From Acidobacteriota bacterium (GTDB taxonomy: Bacteria > Acidobacteriota > Terriglobia > UBA7540), in assembly GCA_902812415.1 (NCBI GenBank), contig CADDZJ010000038.1:1-37006 (forward strand): 37,006 nucleotides of DNA. The letters are read 5' to 3'. A program made the position numbers and the translations under genes. Position 1 is the stretch's first letter, and each line of letters opens with the position of its first letter. Below, in pieces: positions 1-8,015 of the stretch. Under the pieces are notes generated by a model. The model ran no database searches. It had not been told where the DNA came from and saw only the letters and a list, made by a program, of their open reading frames with translations.

Positions 1-81
1 GATTCAGCCCTTCAACGCTGTTTCCAGCAACTCGAGGCTGAGATCGAGCGACGAGTCGAGCAGGCGAAAATCGCTGCCTGA
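1..81 (+). CDS. C-terminal end of a gene truncated by the window edge
   Basis: Frame 1 is open from the first base to a TGA at 79-81 and encodes 26 residues ending in ERRVEQAKIAA. The stretch is rich in Glu, Arg, Gln and Ala, as in an amphipathic C-terminal helix. The fragment is too short to assign to a family. It is called a gene end because the frame is open to the edge and the composition looks protein-like; chance openness over 27 codons cannot be excluded. Confidence 0.4.
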   Translation, partial: DSALQRCFQQLEAEIERRVEQAKIAA

Positions 82-426
82 AAACTTGACTCAAACACAA
101 CAAGTTTGCCGGGTCTAGGGGTCTAGCCAGCGCGTAGACGGCTATTCCCACACTGGCAATTGGTTTTCCCGCATAAGCCCTCCCTCATAGCGCTGGGTTT
201 AACCGATGTTGAATCCATGTATCGGCAGACTGATTATCCGACGCTTGGCATCAGGCCAAAATACCGAACCGACAGGGAATTTCGACTTGGTAAAGTTGAG
301 TTCAGAAGAAATGGAGCGTCCACCCAGCCGGGAGCTGATACCCTTGATGGAGCTTACGCTACTGCGAGCAATCGAGGATATCAAGTCGCCGCGAGATTAA
401 AATCCGGGAAGGTATAACCGAGGCGG
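82..426. other. gene-free spacer of about 345 bases
   Basis: No convincing gene is seen. Short frames at 160-417 (+), 206-400 (+) and 199-384 (-) overlap one another, lack ribosome-binding sites and have no recognisable domain. Both the left-edge gene (+) and folP (-) end into this spacer, so it is a convergent intergenic region. No clear hairpin followed by a T-run was found. Confidence 0.5.
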
Positions 427-1455
427 TCAATTATCAATGTCGTTAGCCAATGCGGCGGCGAGAATGGCGTCGGCAATCTGCGCCGCAGGCCGGATGGCCG
501 CTACATCGTGAACGCGGACAATATGGGCGCCGCCCAGGATTGCAGCGGTCACGGCGGCGGCATCGCCATACTGAAGTTGGGCTGGAAAATCTGTATTCTG
601 GCGATCCGACGCTTGCGGCCGATTTGGAGCGCGCAAACCGTGATGAAATTTCGCAGTCAGCTTCCAATAATTTCCACCGGCGGTTCGGGTTGCCTTTAAA
701 CCTTCTCCCGCTACGATGGCCTGCACGAAGGATTTGCGCGAAGCGCCCACCAGAATGGGCAGCCGAAAGCGGCGCAAGCGAGCGAGATGCGCCAGGATTT
801 CATAATTCTGTCGCCGGGTTTTGCCGAAGCCCAACCCCGGATCGATGATCAACTGCGAGCGCCGGGCGCCAAGGCTCAACGCACGGCGAATCGACCACGT
901 TAAGCCAATGGCCAATGACCGCAGGATCGACCGCGCGAAGGGTTTCTGCTGCATAGTGGCCGGACGGCCGCGGAGATGCATCAGCACCAGGGGCGTGCGA
1001 TAGCGTCTGACCACATCCGCGATTCTTTCATCAAATCGCAGGCCGCTCACATCGTTAATCAAGCTCGCGCCAGCGCGAATCGCCTGCTCGGCCACCGCTG
1101 CTTTTGTCGTATCGATGGAAATCGGCAACTCGGGCAGCCGCTTGCGAATGTCGGCAATAACGGGCAGGACGCGCCGGAGTTCTTCTTCCTCGCTCACAGG
1201 CTTCGCGCCTGGCCGCGTGGATTCACCGCCCACGTCGATCCAGTCCGCCCCCTGGCGCGCCATCTCCAAGGCGTGTTCGACGGCGAGGCCGCTGTCAAAG
1301 TAGAGGCCGCCGTCGGAAAATGAGTCGGGAGTGACGTTGAGAACGCCCATCAAGATGGTGCGAGCGCCCAGGCGCACCTTGCGACCGCAGAGGGTGATCT
1401 CATATTGGGGACGGGATTTCACTCGTTCACCGAGAATTATTGAATTGAGCGACAC
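427..1455 (-). CDS. folP: dihydropteroate synthase with an internal insertion
   Basis: It condenses 6-hydroxymethyl-dihydropterin diphosphate with p-aminobenzoate to give dihydropteroate, the sulfonamide-sensitive step of cytosolic folate synthesis. Family signatures are clear: MGVLNVTPDSFSDGG at about residues 36-50, DWIDVGGESTRPGA at 71-84, IDTTK at 114-118, INDVSG at 133-138, DPGLGFGK at 205-212, GASRKSF at 237-243 and the closing RVHDV at 314-318. The protein is 342 residues, longer than the usual 270-290. Roughly 40 extra residues lie between GASRKSF and GDAAAVTAAI (about residues 255-296), where most homologues have a short ERLWGT-type linker. The reading frame stays open through the insert. 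The start used is GTG at 1455; a second GTG a dozen codons in is possible. It is divergent from uvrC. folC, two steps later in the pathway, lies at 27-28 kb. Confidence 0.93.
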   Translation of the reverse strand: MSLNSIILGERVKSRPQYEITLCGRKVRLGARTILMGVLNVTPDSFSDGGLYFDSGLAVEHALEMARQGADWIDVGGESTRPGAKPVSEEEELRRVLPVIADIRKRLPELPISIDTTKAAVAEQAIRAGASLINDVSGLRFDERIADVVRRYRTPLVLMHLRGRPATMQQKPFARSILRSLAIGLTWSIRRALSLGARRSQLIIDPGLGFGKTRRQNYEILAHLARLRRFRLPILVGASRKSFVQAIVAGEGLKATRTAGGNYWKLTAKFHHGLRAPNRPQASDRQNTDFPAQLQYGDAAAVTAAILGGAHIVRVHDVAAIRPAAQIADAILAAALANDIDN

Positions 1456-1496
1456 TTGCGCTCGTGACGCCGGCAGTCAGGCGAATTCCCTGCCTG

Positions 1497-1511
1497 CCGC
1501 GCCTGGCGCGG
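1497..1511. promoter_or_regulatory. perfect 7-bp inverted repeat in the folP/uvrC divergent spacer
   Basis: CCGCGCC-T-GGCGCGG is a perfect dyad around one central base, inside the 174-bp spacer between divergent folP and uvrC. It could be an operator or simply a GC-rich palindrome. A CATAAT hexamer at 1600-1605 could be the uvrC -10 element, but no good -35 lies at the right distance. No function is claimed. Confidence 0.25.
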
Positions 1512-1629
1512 GACCCAATGTTCCAACAACCGCCGCCGAGATGGCGGCGCGATAAGTGCAGCGCGGGCTGATTTCTGGAAAAACTGCGCCGGCCTAACGC
1601 ATAATAAATCAAGCGAGGCTTGCGACTCC

Positions 1630-3450
1630 GTGAACCCAACGCTTCTTGAGAAGGCAGAATCGCTTCCCCTCCAGCCCGGAGTGTATCTCTTCAAGGATGA
1701 AGGCGGACGCCCCATTTATGTGGGCAAGGCCAAATCATTGCGTCACCGCGTCCGCTCCTATTTCCAGGGGTCGCGGCTGCTGGACGAAAAAGGCGAGCGA
1801 ATGCTCGAGGCAGCCCATGACCTGGAATGGATTCTCGTCGATAACGAGAAAGAGGCCATGGCGCTGGAGAACAACCTCATCAAGCAGCTCAAGCCCCGGT
1901 ATAACGTGCTGCTGCGCGATGACAAAACCTATCCCTACATCAAGTTCACTGTCGGCGAGCGCTTCCCGCGCGTCTATGTGACGCGGCGGATGAAGCCGGA
2001 TGGCTCGCTCTATTTTGGCCCGTACCTGCCCGCCAACCTGGCTTACCGCGTGGTGGACCTGATTCATCGCTGCTTTCAGATACCCTCCTGCTACGTGGAC
2101 CTCACCCGCTTTCATCCCCGCCCCTGCCTTCAATACTACATCAAGCGCTGCCTCGGCCCGTGCGTTCAGGGGCTGACGACGCCGGAACAATATACCGATC
2201 GCGTCGCGCAGGTGCGCCTGCTGCTGGAAGGCCGGGTGGGCGACCTGGTGCGCAGCCTGCACCAGCGCATGACCCAGGCTTCCGAAGAACAGCGCTTTGA
2301 AGAGGCCGCGCGTTTGCGCGACCAGATCCGCGTGGTCGAAGAGGTTCGCGAGCGCCAGAAGATGGCCGCCCTGAGCGGCCAGGATGCGGATATCTTCGGA
2401 TTTCATCAGGAAGGCTCGCTGGTGGCTGTGAATCTGTTTCATCTGCGCAGCGGCCGCGTGGTGGATCGGCGCGAGTTCTTCTGGGAGGACCTCGAAGACT
2501 TCAGCGCGCCGGAATTTTTCTCATCGCTTCTGAAACAGCTTTACCTCGACCAGCAACACCTGCCGCGCGAGATTCACATCCCTGTGGACTTTGAGGATCG
2601 CTCGACGCTTGAAGAGATGCTCTCCGAAAAGTGCGGCGCGCCCGTGCGCATCTTTGCTCCCCAGGCGGGATCCAAGCGATCCATGATGGAGCTGGTGGCC
2701 AAGAATGCGCGCCACTCTTTCGACCGCCGATTCCGGGTTCTGAAGCCCGCGGTCCACGAAATGCTCGAAAGCCTGGCGGAGGCGCTCGACCTTCCGAAAC
2801 CGCCGAGACGCATCGAGGCGTTTGATGTCTCTCACATTCAGGGGAGCGATATCGTGGCGTCGATGGTGGTGTGGGAGGACGGAAGCATGAAAAAATCCGA
2901 CTACCGCAAGTTCATCGTGAAAAGCGTGCCTCAGAATGATGACTTCGCCAGCATGCGGGAAGTGGTGGGCAGGCGCTATCGCCGGCTGATCGAAGAGAAA
3001 AAGAAATTTCCCGACCTGATCCTGATTGACGGCGGAATCGGCCAGCTTCATGCAGCAGCCGAGGCGCTGGATGCGTTGCAGGTGATTAATCAACCTCTGG
3101 CCAGCATTGCCAAGAAGGAAGAGATTCTCTATGCGCTAGGCAAAGAGGATGAGCCTGTTATCCTGGAGCACCATTCACCTGCCCTTCATTTAATTCAACA
3201 AATTCGGGATGAGGCGCACCGATTTGCGGTTTCGTTCCATCGCACTCGACGCTCAGCGCGCGAAATTGCCACCGAATTGGTAAAGATTCCAGGCATAGGC
3301 GAAAGGACAGCGCGGAAGCTGTTGTCTCATTTCGGGAGCCTGGAAGCTATCCGAAAGCTTTCGACTGAAGAACTGGGGCAAGTTGTAACGGCGACTCAAG
3401 CCATAACAATTCACGAATACTTGGCCCAAGATGAAACCTCTCAGTGCTGA
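1630..3450 (+). CDS. uvrC: UvrABC system protein C (excinuclease subunit)
   Basis: UvrC makes the 3' and 5' incisions either side of a lesion held by UvrB during nucleotide excision repair. The 606 residues match the family length and order. An N-terminal GIY-YIG nuclease domain has GVYLFKDEGG and IYVGKAKSLRHRVRSYF in residues 17-45. A cysteine cluster region (CLQYYIKRCLGPC) follows. Next comes a UVR helical hairpin (RFEEAARLRDQI) for UvrB contact. An RNase-H-like second nuclease domain carries FDVSHIQG and LILIDGGIGQL. Tandem helix-hairpin-helix DNA-binding motifs close the protein (IPGIGERTARKLLSHFGS). The start is GTG at 1630, just before the first family-conserved residues. It is divergent from folP, and the next gene has its own promoter, so it is probably monocistronic. 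Confidence 0.97.
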   Translation: MNPTLLEKAESLPLQPGVYLFKDEGGRPIYVGKAKSLRHRVRSYFQGSRLLDEKGERMLEAAHDLEWILVDNEKEAMALENNLIKQLKPRYNVLLRDDKTYPYIKFTVGERFPRVYVTRRMKPDGSLYFGPYLPANLAYRVVDLIHRCFQIPSCYVDLTRFHPRPCLQYYIKRCLGPCVQGLTTPEQYTDRVAQVRLLLEGRVGDLVRSLHQRMTQASEEQRFEEAARLRDQIRVVEEVRERQKMAALSGQDADIFGFHQEGSLVAVNLFHLRSGRVVDRREFFWEDLEDFSAPEFFSSLLKQLYLDQQHLPREIHIPVDFEDRSTLEEMLSEKCGAPVRIFAPQAGSKRSMMELVAKNARHSFDRRFRVLKPAVHEMLESLAEALDLPKPPRRIEAFDVSHIQGSDIVASMVVWEDGSMKKSDYRKFIVKSVPQNDDFASMREVVGRRYRRLIEEKKKFPDLILIDGGIGQLHAAAEALDALQVINQPLASIAKKEEILYALGKEDEPVILEHHSPALHLIQQIRDEAHRFAVSFHRTRRSAREIATELVKIPGIGERTARKLLSHFGSLEAIRKLSTEELGQVVTATQAITIHEYLAQDETSQC

Positions 3451-3476
3451 TTAGGCAAACCGCACCGGGCTATATT

Positions 3477-3504
3477 AATAAGAAGTCTAGCCGGACTATT
3501 TATT
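3477..3504 (+). terminator. AT-rich hairpin downstream of uvrC
   Basis: Arms AATAAGAAGTC and GACTATTTATT around loop TAGCCG pair over 11 positions with one wobble and one mismatch. It starts 26 bases after the uvrC stop. There is no long T-run, so this is at best a weak terminator. Confidence 0.3.
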
Positions 3505-3532
3505 ATAGCTAGCATTTACATATATTTTCTGA

Positions 3533-3560
3533 TTGACTTTATAAGGCTCATCGTCATAAT
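3533..3560 (+). promoter_or_regulatory. sigma70-like promoter for the YtxH genes
   Basis: TTGACT (3533-3538) and CATAAT (3555-3560) are separated by 16 bases, each one mismatch from the housekeeping consensus. They lie in the most AT-rich stretch of the window. The predicted start point is about 25 bases upstream of the first YtxH gene, which has the purine-rich binding site GGGGAGAAAGAGAGG before its ATG. Confidence 0.6.
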
Positions 3561-3591
3561 AAATTTTTGAGGGGAGAAAGAGAGGGTTTAA

Positions 3592-3870
3592 ATGGCTAGA
3601 CAATGTGCAGGTAGTTTCGTGGCATATTTTCTTGCCGGGTTAGGGATTGGGGCCATTGTGGCTCTGCTTTTTGCCCCCCGTAGCGGTGAAGAGACGCGCG
3701 AAATTATCAGCCGTAAGGCGGACGAAGGCCGTGAATATGTAGCCGCCAGAAAAAGAGAGTTGCGTCGCAAGGCGGAAGATGCCGTGACCGAAGCGCGGAG
3801 GAAGCTTGAAGACCTGCAGGACAAGGGTAAGGAGATTGCCTCGCGGATTGGGTTGGATTCCGAATCTTAA
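3592..3870 (+). CDS. YtxH-domain small membrane-associated protein, copy 1
   Basis: This 92-residue protein has one N-terminal hydrophobic segment (about residues 6-26, SFVAYFLAGLGIGAIVALLF) followed by APRSGEETREII, the signature of the YtxH (GvpP-like) family. The remainder is a charged Lys/Glu/Arg-rich helix predicted to form a coiled coil on the cytoplasmic side. YtxH proteins are known mainly as general-stress or envelope-associated proteins without a biochemical activity. It has its own promoter and a purine-rich ribosome-binding site. A paralogue follows at 4137. The name is firm at domain level; the function is unknown. Confidence 0.85.
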   Translation: MARQCAGSFVAYFLAGLGIGAIVALLFAPRSGEETREIISRKADEGREYVAARKRELRRKAEDAVTEARRKLEDLQDKGKEIASRIGLDSES

Positions 3871-4136
3871 TGGCAATGGGAAGGGATGGAGGGATTTCCT
3901 TATTCTGAGCCCCGAAGGATTTCCGCAATTTGGACCGGAAAGGAAATCGAGCTGGCGCTGAAGACGGTCAGCCGTCGGACGTTCTAAAGAGAGCAAAGTT
4001 CGTAAGTCTATGCCGTGATGCCAGCGCGCCACCCAACATTTTAATTCCGCGAGCTTTCGCACGAATTGCTCGGCGGAGGCGGGTCACATCAAAAAGGGGA
4101 TAATCCTGACACAGACAACGTTCGAGGAGGTCAACC

Positions 4137-4442
4137 ATGGGAGAGCATGATAGCGGTGCTTCAAAATTCGCTTATTTTTTGGCGGGCATAGGATTCGGAG
4201 CGGCTCTGGCGCTGCTGTTTGCCCCGCGGACGGGCGAAGAGACTCGAGATCTGATCGGCGCCAAGGCCACGCAAGGCAAAGAGTACGTCACGGCCAAAAG
4301 CAAGGAAATGCGCGAGCAGGCGGAACAGTTTGTTGAAAAGGCCAAAGACATGGTCGCGCAACAGAAGGAACAGCTTTCCGCAGCGCTCGAAGCCGGCAAG
4401 CAGGCCTATCACGAAGAGAAGGCCAAAACTCAGACCCCTTAG
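4137..4442 (+). CDS. YtxH-domain small membrane-associated protein, copy 2
   Basis: This 101-residue paralogue of the gene at 3592 shares YFLAGIGFGAALALLFAPRTGEETRDLI with near identity, then a lysine/glutamate/glutamine-rich amphipathic helix (about residues 45-100). It has a strong ribosome-binding site, GAGGAGG, a few bases before ATG. A 266-base spacer separates it from copy 1, so it may have its own promoter; a GATAAT at about 4098 has no matching -35. Its tail diverges from copy 1 much more than its head, as expected of an older duplication with selection on the membrane segment. Confidence 0.87.
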   Translation: MGEHDSGASKFAYFLAGIGFGAALALLFAPRTGEETRDLIGAKATQGKEYVTAKSKEMREQAEQFVEKAKDMVAQQKEQLSAALEAGKQAYHEEKAKTQTP

Positions 4443-4483
4443 CGCGCGATTGACGGGGCCGCGCTCATGGAAGGAAGGAAATT

Positions 4484-4996
4484 ATGGACCACGGAACTCT
4501 TATCGCCGTGTTCGTGGTGATTGCTGCAATTGCCATTGTGCTGCAACTGCTCATCTTGCTGGGTTTGTATCTGGTGGCGCGCAGAATTCACGGGGAAGTG
4601 AGTGAAACGACCCGCGAGGCAAAGCAGCGCCTGGATGCCGCAGCCCGGGCAATTGCGGCTCCCTTTGCTGAGTCCCGCGAGCAGATCAAGGCTGTGACGC
4701 TCAATGTGGCGGAGGTGAGCCGCATCATTCGTGAGCGGACAAGCTCCGTGGACGACGTGCTTGCAGAGATGATCGAAAGAACCCGTCAGCAGATGCAGCG
4801 GATTGACCAGTTGATTTCAAACCTCGCTGAGAGAGTGGATTCGACGGCGGGCGTGGTGCAGCGCAGCGTCATTGCGCCATTTCAGGAGATTGCGGCGATT
4901 ACAAAGGGGATTCAATGCGCCTTCGACTTCTTCCTCTCGCGCCGTCAGCCGTCAACTGTTCGTGAAGCCACCCAGGATGAAGAGATGTTCATCTGA
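4484..4996 (+). CDS. membrane-anchored coiled-coil protein of unknown function
   Basis: This 170-residue protein has one strongly hydrophobic N-terminal segment (about residues 6-32, all small and aliphatic residues). A long, almost uninterrupted helical region rich in Arg, Glu, Gln and Ala follows to about residue 140, and a short tail ends in EEMFI. The design (one anchor plus a soluble coiled coil) resembles DUF948-type proteins that often sit beside YtxH genes, but no family was firmly recognised. The ribosome-binding site AAGGAAGGAAATT precedes the ATG. It starts 41 bases after YtxH copy 2 and is probably co-transcribed with it. Confidence 0.8.
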   Translation: MDHGTLIAVFVVIAAIAIVLQLLILLGLYLVARRIHGEVSETTREAKQRLDAAARAIAAPFAESREQIKAVTLNVAEVSRIIRERTSSVDDVLAEMIERTRQQMQRIDQLISNLAERVDSTAGVVQRSVIAPFQEIAAITKGIQCAFDFFLSRRQPSTVREATQDEEMFI

Positions 4997-5135
4997 TTTT
5001 GTGGCGTGCCTGGTGTTTATCTGAACGGAAGCATTTCGAGCGACGCTCGATGACCCGTTTGAAAGCTTTGAATGTAGCGCCAGCATCTTGCAGACCGGAA
5101 CCGCCGGGAGGGCGGTGCTGGGTGGATAATCCTCT

Positions 5136-5867
5136 TTGCCGCTTCCTTCTAAAATCATTTCTCCCGCTAACATCCCTGAAACCGCGCTGGCGATTTTCGC
5201 GCGCGCGCCGCTCCCCGGACAATGCAAAACTCGGCTGATCCCTTTGCTAGGATCTCAGGGCGCGGCGGCGTTTCAGCGCGCGTTGCTCGGGGATACCTTG
5301 CGTAAAGTCGCGCCGCTCGGCGGCAAGCTGGCGCTCTGCTTGATGACGGCAGGCTCAGGGTTCAATTTCACAGAGAACGGAGAGCAGGGAATTTCCCGGT
5401 TTACGCTCCTTCGGCAGCGCGGAAGCGATTTAGGCGAGCGGTTGGAGAATGCATTCCGCCTCTTATTGCGAAGGCACGCGCGCGTCCTCATCATCGGCAC
5501 AGACTCGCCGCAACTGACCCGGCAAATCCTACGCCAGGCGATTGGAGAATTGCGCTGGTGCGATGCGGTGCTAGGCCCGTGCCCCGATGGCGGCTATTAT
5601 CTGATCGGGCTGCGGAGAGAAGCGGGCAAGCAGTTAGGGAAAGGGCTGTTGCGCCATATCCGGTGGGGCACAGCGCGCGCATTCGAGGACACTCTGCGAA
5701 ATCTGCTCACCGCGGGCATGGCCTGTTCTCTGCTCGAATCTCTGGAAGATGTGGACCGGCCTGAAGACTTGATGAGGCTCAAACGACGGATGATGAGCGG
5801 CGCTCGCACCCGGCATTGGTCTCCAATGACCTGGCGATTCCTGCGAAAGGGATCACCAGGTTTCTGA
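5136..5867 (+). CDS. DUF2064 / GT-A fold transferase (TIGR04282-like)
   Basis: This 243-residue protein carries the conserved blocks of the DUF2064 family: ARAPLPGQCKTRLIPLLG near residues 22-39 (nucleotide-binding loop), IIGTDSPQL around 125 and AVLGPCPDGGYYLIGL around 145-160. The fold is the GT-A nucleotide-diphospho-sugar transferase type. Some members are assigned to arsenosugar or other glycolipid synthesis; the substrate here cannot be told. The start is TTG at 5136. No ATG is available upstream of the conserved block and no strong ribosome-binding site is visible, so the start is uncertain by a few codons. It precedes the amidase on the same strand with a 75-base gap holding a repeat remnant. 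Confidence 0.82.
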   Translation: MPLPSKIISPANIPETALAIFARAPLPGQCKTRLIPLLGSQGAAAFQRALLGDTLRKVAPLGGKLALCLMTAGSGFNFTENGEQGISRFTLLRQRGSDLGERLENAFRLLLRRHARVLIIGTDSPQLTRQILRQAIGELRWCDAVLGPCPDGGYYLIGLRREAGKQLGKGLLRHIRWGTARAFEDTLRNLLTAGMACSLLESLEDVDRPEDLMRLKRRMMSGARTRHWSPMTWRFLRKGSPGF

Positions 5868-5871
5868 CGCG

Positions 5872-5896
5872 CGGCGCCGGGGACAGCGCCGCTACA
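5872..5896. repeat. degenerate half copy of the twin-hairpin repeat
   Basis: The bases CGGCGCCGGGGACAGCGCCG followed by CTACA match the reverse complement of the first hairpin of the full element at 29359-29477 at 24 of 25 positions. The flank ACGAAAATCATCACAATC resembles its outer arm more loosely. It lies just after the stop of the DUF2064 gene. Confidence 0.6.
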
Positions 5897-5942
5897 ACGA
5901 AAATCATCACAATCAAGGGCGCTCTCCATCGGGAAATCTCAG

Positions 5943-7373
5943 ATGAATGAATTATGTTTTCTTTCAGCGGCGGAGATTGCGGTGCGGATTCGCAGCCGCA
6001 AACTTTCTCCACGGGAGGCAGTCCACGCGCATCTGGAGCGCATCGAAAAGCTGAATCCGCGTCTCAATGCGCTGATTTACGTGGATCGTGACCGTGCTCT
6101 CAAAGCCGCTCAGGAAGCCGAGCGCGCTGTGATGAAGGGCTCACCCCTGGGGCCGCTGCACGGAGTGCCGATCACCGTCAAGAGTTCGGTGGAGGTGGCC
6201 GGTTGGCCCTGGGAGGCTGGGACGCGCCTGCGAGCGGGTCTGCGAGGGACCACAGATGCGCCGTTGGTCGAGCGGCTCAGGCGCGCCGGAGTGATTTTGC
6301 TGGGCAGCACCAACGCCCCTGAATATTTGATGGCCTACGAAACGGATAATCTGCTCTACGGCCGCACCAACAATCCCTGGGACTTGAATCGCACTCCGGG
6401 AGGGTCAAGCGGCGGTGAGTCTGCTGCTATCGCAGCAGGACTTTCGGCAGGCGGTGTGGGGAGCGATGGCGGCGGCTCCATTCGCATTCCGGCGCATTAC
6501 ACGGGCATCTGCGGTCTGAAGCCTACGCCGGGGCGCATTCCCGCGACAGGTCATTTCCCCGCTTCGCTCGGTCCCTTTGCCCTCATCGGCGTTGTTGGCC
6601 CCATGGCCCGGACCGTTCGAGACCTCAAACTCCTTTTTGAAGTGATGGCAGGATATGAGGCGGGCGATCCCTCGTCAGCGCCCGTCGCCTTGCGAAAATT
6701 GCGCGCGGCAGAAGCGCGTCGAATCCGTGTGGGTTGGTTTGAGGATGATGGCTGCGCGCCCCCAACGCGCGAGACGCGCGCCGCCGTGCGTCAGGCTGCA
6801 GAGGCGCTTACGCAGAGTGGTTTTGTGGTTGAGCCTTTCCGGCCCAAAGGCTTGGAGCGCGCTCGACAATTATGGTGGAATATCTTTGGGCGGGCAGGCG
6901 GCTGGATCCTGAACCCGGTGGTCGAGGGACGCGAAGGAAAGTTAAGTCCGATTTTCAAGGAGTTCCGTAGTTTCGTCGCTGCGGAGCCGCCGCTTATTTT
7001 AGACGATCTGATGCAGACGTGGATTGAGCGCGACGAACTTCGCATTCAATTCCTGAGACAGATGGAAAAATACCCCGTCATTCTCTCCCCGGTTTGCGCC
7101 GTGCCTGCTTTCCGCCATGGCGAGCGCGAATGGGTAGTGGACGGGCAGAAGGTGAAGTATCTTGAAGCGATGAGTCATACGCAGGTCTTTAACATTCTCG
7201 GCAATCCGGCGGCGGTTGTGCCGGTGGGGCGCTCGCCGGAAGGGATGCCAATAGGAGTGCAGGTGATCGGCAGGCCCTACGAAGAAGAAACCGTGCTCGC
7301 CATCGCTGCGGAAGTTGAGAAGCGCTGCGGAGGATGGCAGAAGCCGCCAATCGACGAACTGGGAAGCAATTGA
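5943..7373 (+). CDS. amidase signature family hydrolase
   Basis: This enzyme hydrolyses a carboxamide C-N bond. At 476 residues it fits the amidase signature family. The Ser-cisSer-Lys triad is visible: Lys80 in VPITVKSSVE, Ser155 in TPGGSSGGES and nucleophile Ser179 in GSDGGGSIRIPA, with the usual 24-residue spacing between the serines. It closes with FNILGNPAAVVPVG and GVQVIGRPYEEE. It is not GatA: there is no gatB or gatC alongside, and the middle differs. The closest general type is the acetamidase / fatty-acid amide hydrolase-like branch; the substrate is unknown. ATG at 5943 directly precedes the conserved ELCFLSAAEIAVRIRSRKLSPREAV block. It may be transcribed with the rhodanese-like gene 31 bases downstream. 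Confidence 0.9.
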   Translation: MNELCFLSAAEIAVRIRSRKLSPREAVHAHLERIEKLNPRLNALIYVDRDRALKAAQEAERAVMKGSPLGPLHGVPITVKSSVEVAGWPWEAGTRLRAGLRGTTDAPLVERLRRAGVILLGSTNAPEYLMAYETDNLLYGRTNNPWDLNRTPGGSSGGESAAIAAGLSAGGVGSDGGGSIRIPAHYTGICGLKPTPGRIPATGHFPASLGPFALIGVVGPMARTVRDLKLLFEVMAGYEAGDPSSAPVALRKLRAAEARRIRVGWFEDDGCAPPTRETRAAVRQAAEALTQSGFVVEPFRPKGLERARQLWWNIFGRAGGWILNPVVEGREGKLSPIFKEFRSFVAAEPPLILDDLMQTWIERDELRIQFLRQMEKYPVILSPVCAVPAFRHGEREWVVDGQKVKYLEAMSHTQVFNILGNPAAVVPVGRSPEGMPIGVQVIGRPYEEETVLAIAAEVEKRCGGWQKPPIDELGSN

Positions 7374-7404
7374 TTCAGGAAAATTTGATAAAGGAGCTTT
7401 TAAA

Positions 7405-7911
7405 ATGCGTGTTTCGCGGACGAGATCAAGACGGATTTGTTTGAAGGCAATCTTGGGGGCGATATGCGCGTGTCTTTTTGCGTCCGTTCAAGTCTGGGCG
7501 GCAAATGCAACCTTGCCTGGGGCGAAAGGCCCATGGCGACCTTCGCAACTCATCACGCCCCAGGAGTTAATGCAGGAGCTTGCCCATCCGCGCGGCCTGA
7601 AGCCTGTGATTGTCTGCGTGGGCTTCAAATTTCTGTATGATGGCGCGCATATTCCGGGCGCGGTCTACGAAGGGCCGGCGCGTGAGCCGGCGGGCATGGC
7701 GAAACTTCGGGAGTGGGCCCGATCGATCCCCAAAGGCGCTCCCGTTGTGATGTATTGCGGCTGCTGCCCTTTCGATCGCTGCCCGAATGTCCGGCCAGCA
7801 TTTGAAGTTCTGCGCGAAGCGGGCCTCACACGCCTCCGAATCCTCTATATCGAACATGACTTTGCTCAGGACTGGGTTGCCAAAAACTATCCAATTCAAA
7901 AGGGGAATTAA
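7405..7911 (+). CDS. exported cysteine-rich rhodanese-like protein
   Basis: This 168-residue protein has a signal peptide: basic MRVSRTRSRR, a hydrophobic core at about residues 12-29 and likely cleavage after VWA at 31-33. The mature part has a rhodanese layout with PQEL, HIPGAVY and a catalytic-loop position reading MYCGCCPFDRCPNVRPA (Cys118, 120, 121 and 126). An ordinary rhodanese loop has one Cys; four here suggest metal or persulfide binding. The start is placed at ATG 7405 because AAGGAG at 7391-7396 is well spaced and the signal peptide begins there; a longer open frame begins at 7315 inside the amidase. It is likely periplasmic. Its physiological partner is unknown. Confidence 0.83.
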   Translation: MRVSRTRSRRICLKAILGAICACLFASVQVWAANATLPGAKGPWRPSQLITPQELMQELAHPRGLKPVIVCVGFKFLYDGAHIPGAVYEGPAREPAGMAKLREWARSIPKGAPVVMYCGCCPFDRCPNVRPAFEVLREAGLTRLRILYIEHDFAQDWVAKNYPIQKGN

Positions 7912-8015
7912 GAAGCAATCAGCTTTCAACAAACAGGAATCCTTCGCAGCGACCTCCGCATCAAGGCTGCCTTTAATTACACCTGCGCTTCCATTGCTTC
8001 CATCACGCCTACGAT

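Noticed and set aside
160-417. 85-residue open frame on the plus strand left of folP
   Set aside because: No ribosome-binding site, no recognisable domain, and overlapping open frames on both strands. It looks like chance openness in spacer DNA.
568-693. Frameshift or broken folP
   Set aside because: The frame is open across the insert, and conserved motifs lie on both sides in the same frame, so it is an insertion rather than a frameshift.
1735-2442. Long minus-strand open frame inside uvrC (235 residues)
   Set aside because: It is the antisense shadow of a strongly conserved gene, caused by GC-rich codon usage. The same applies to minus-strand frames within hslU (31563-32768), emrB, emrA and the GMC gene.
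5943-7373. GatA of the Glu-tRNA amidotransferase
   Set aside because: No gatB or gatC nearby and the middle region does not fit. The broader amidase family is the safe call.
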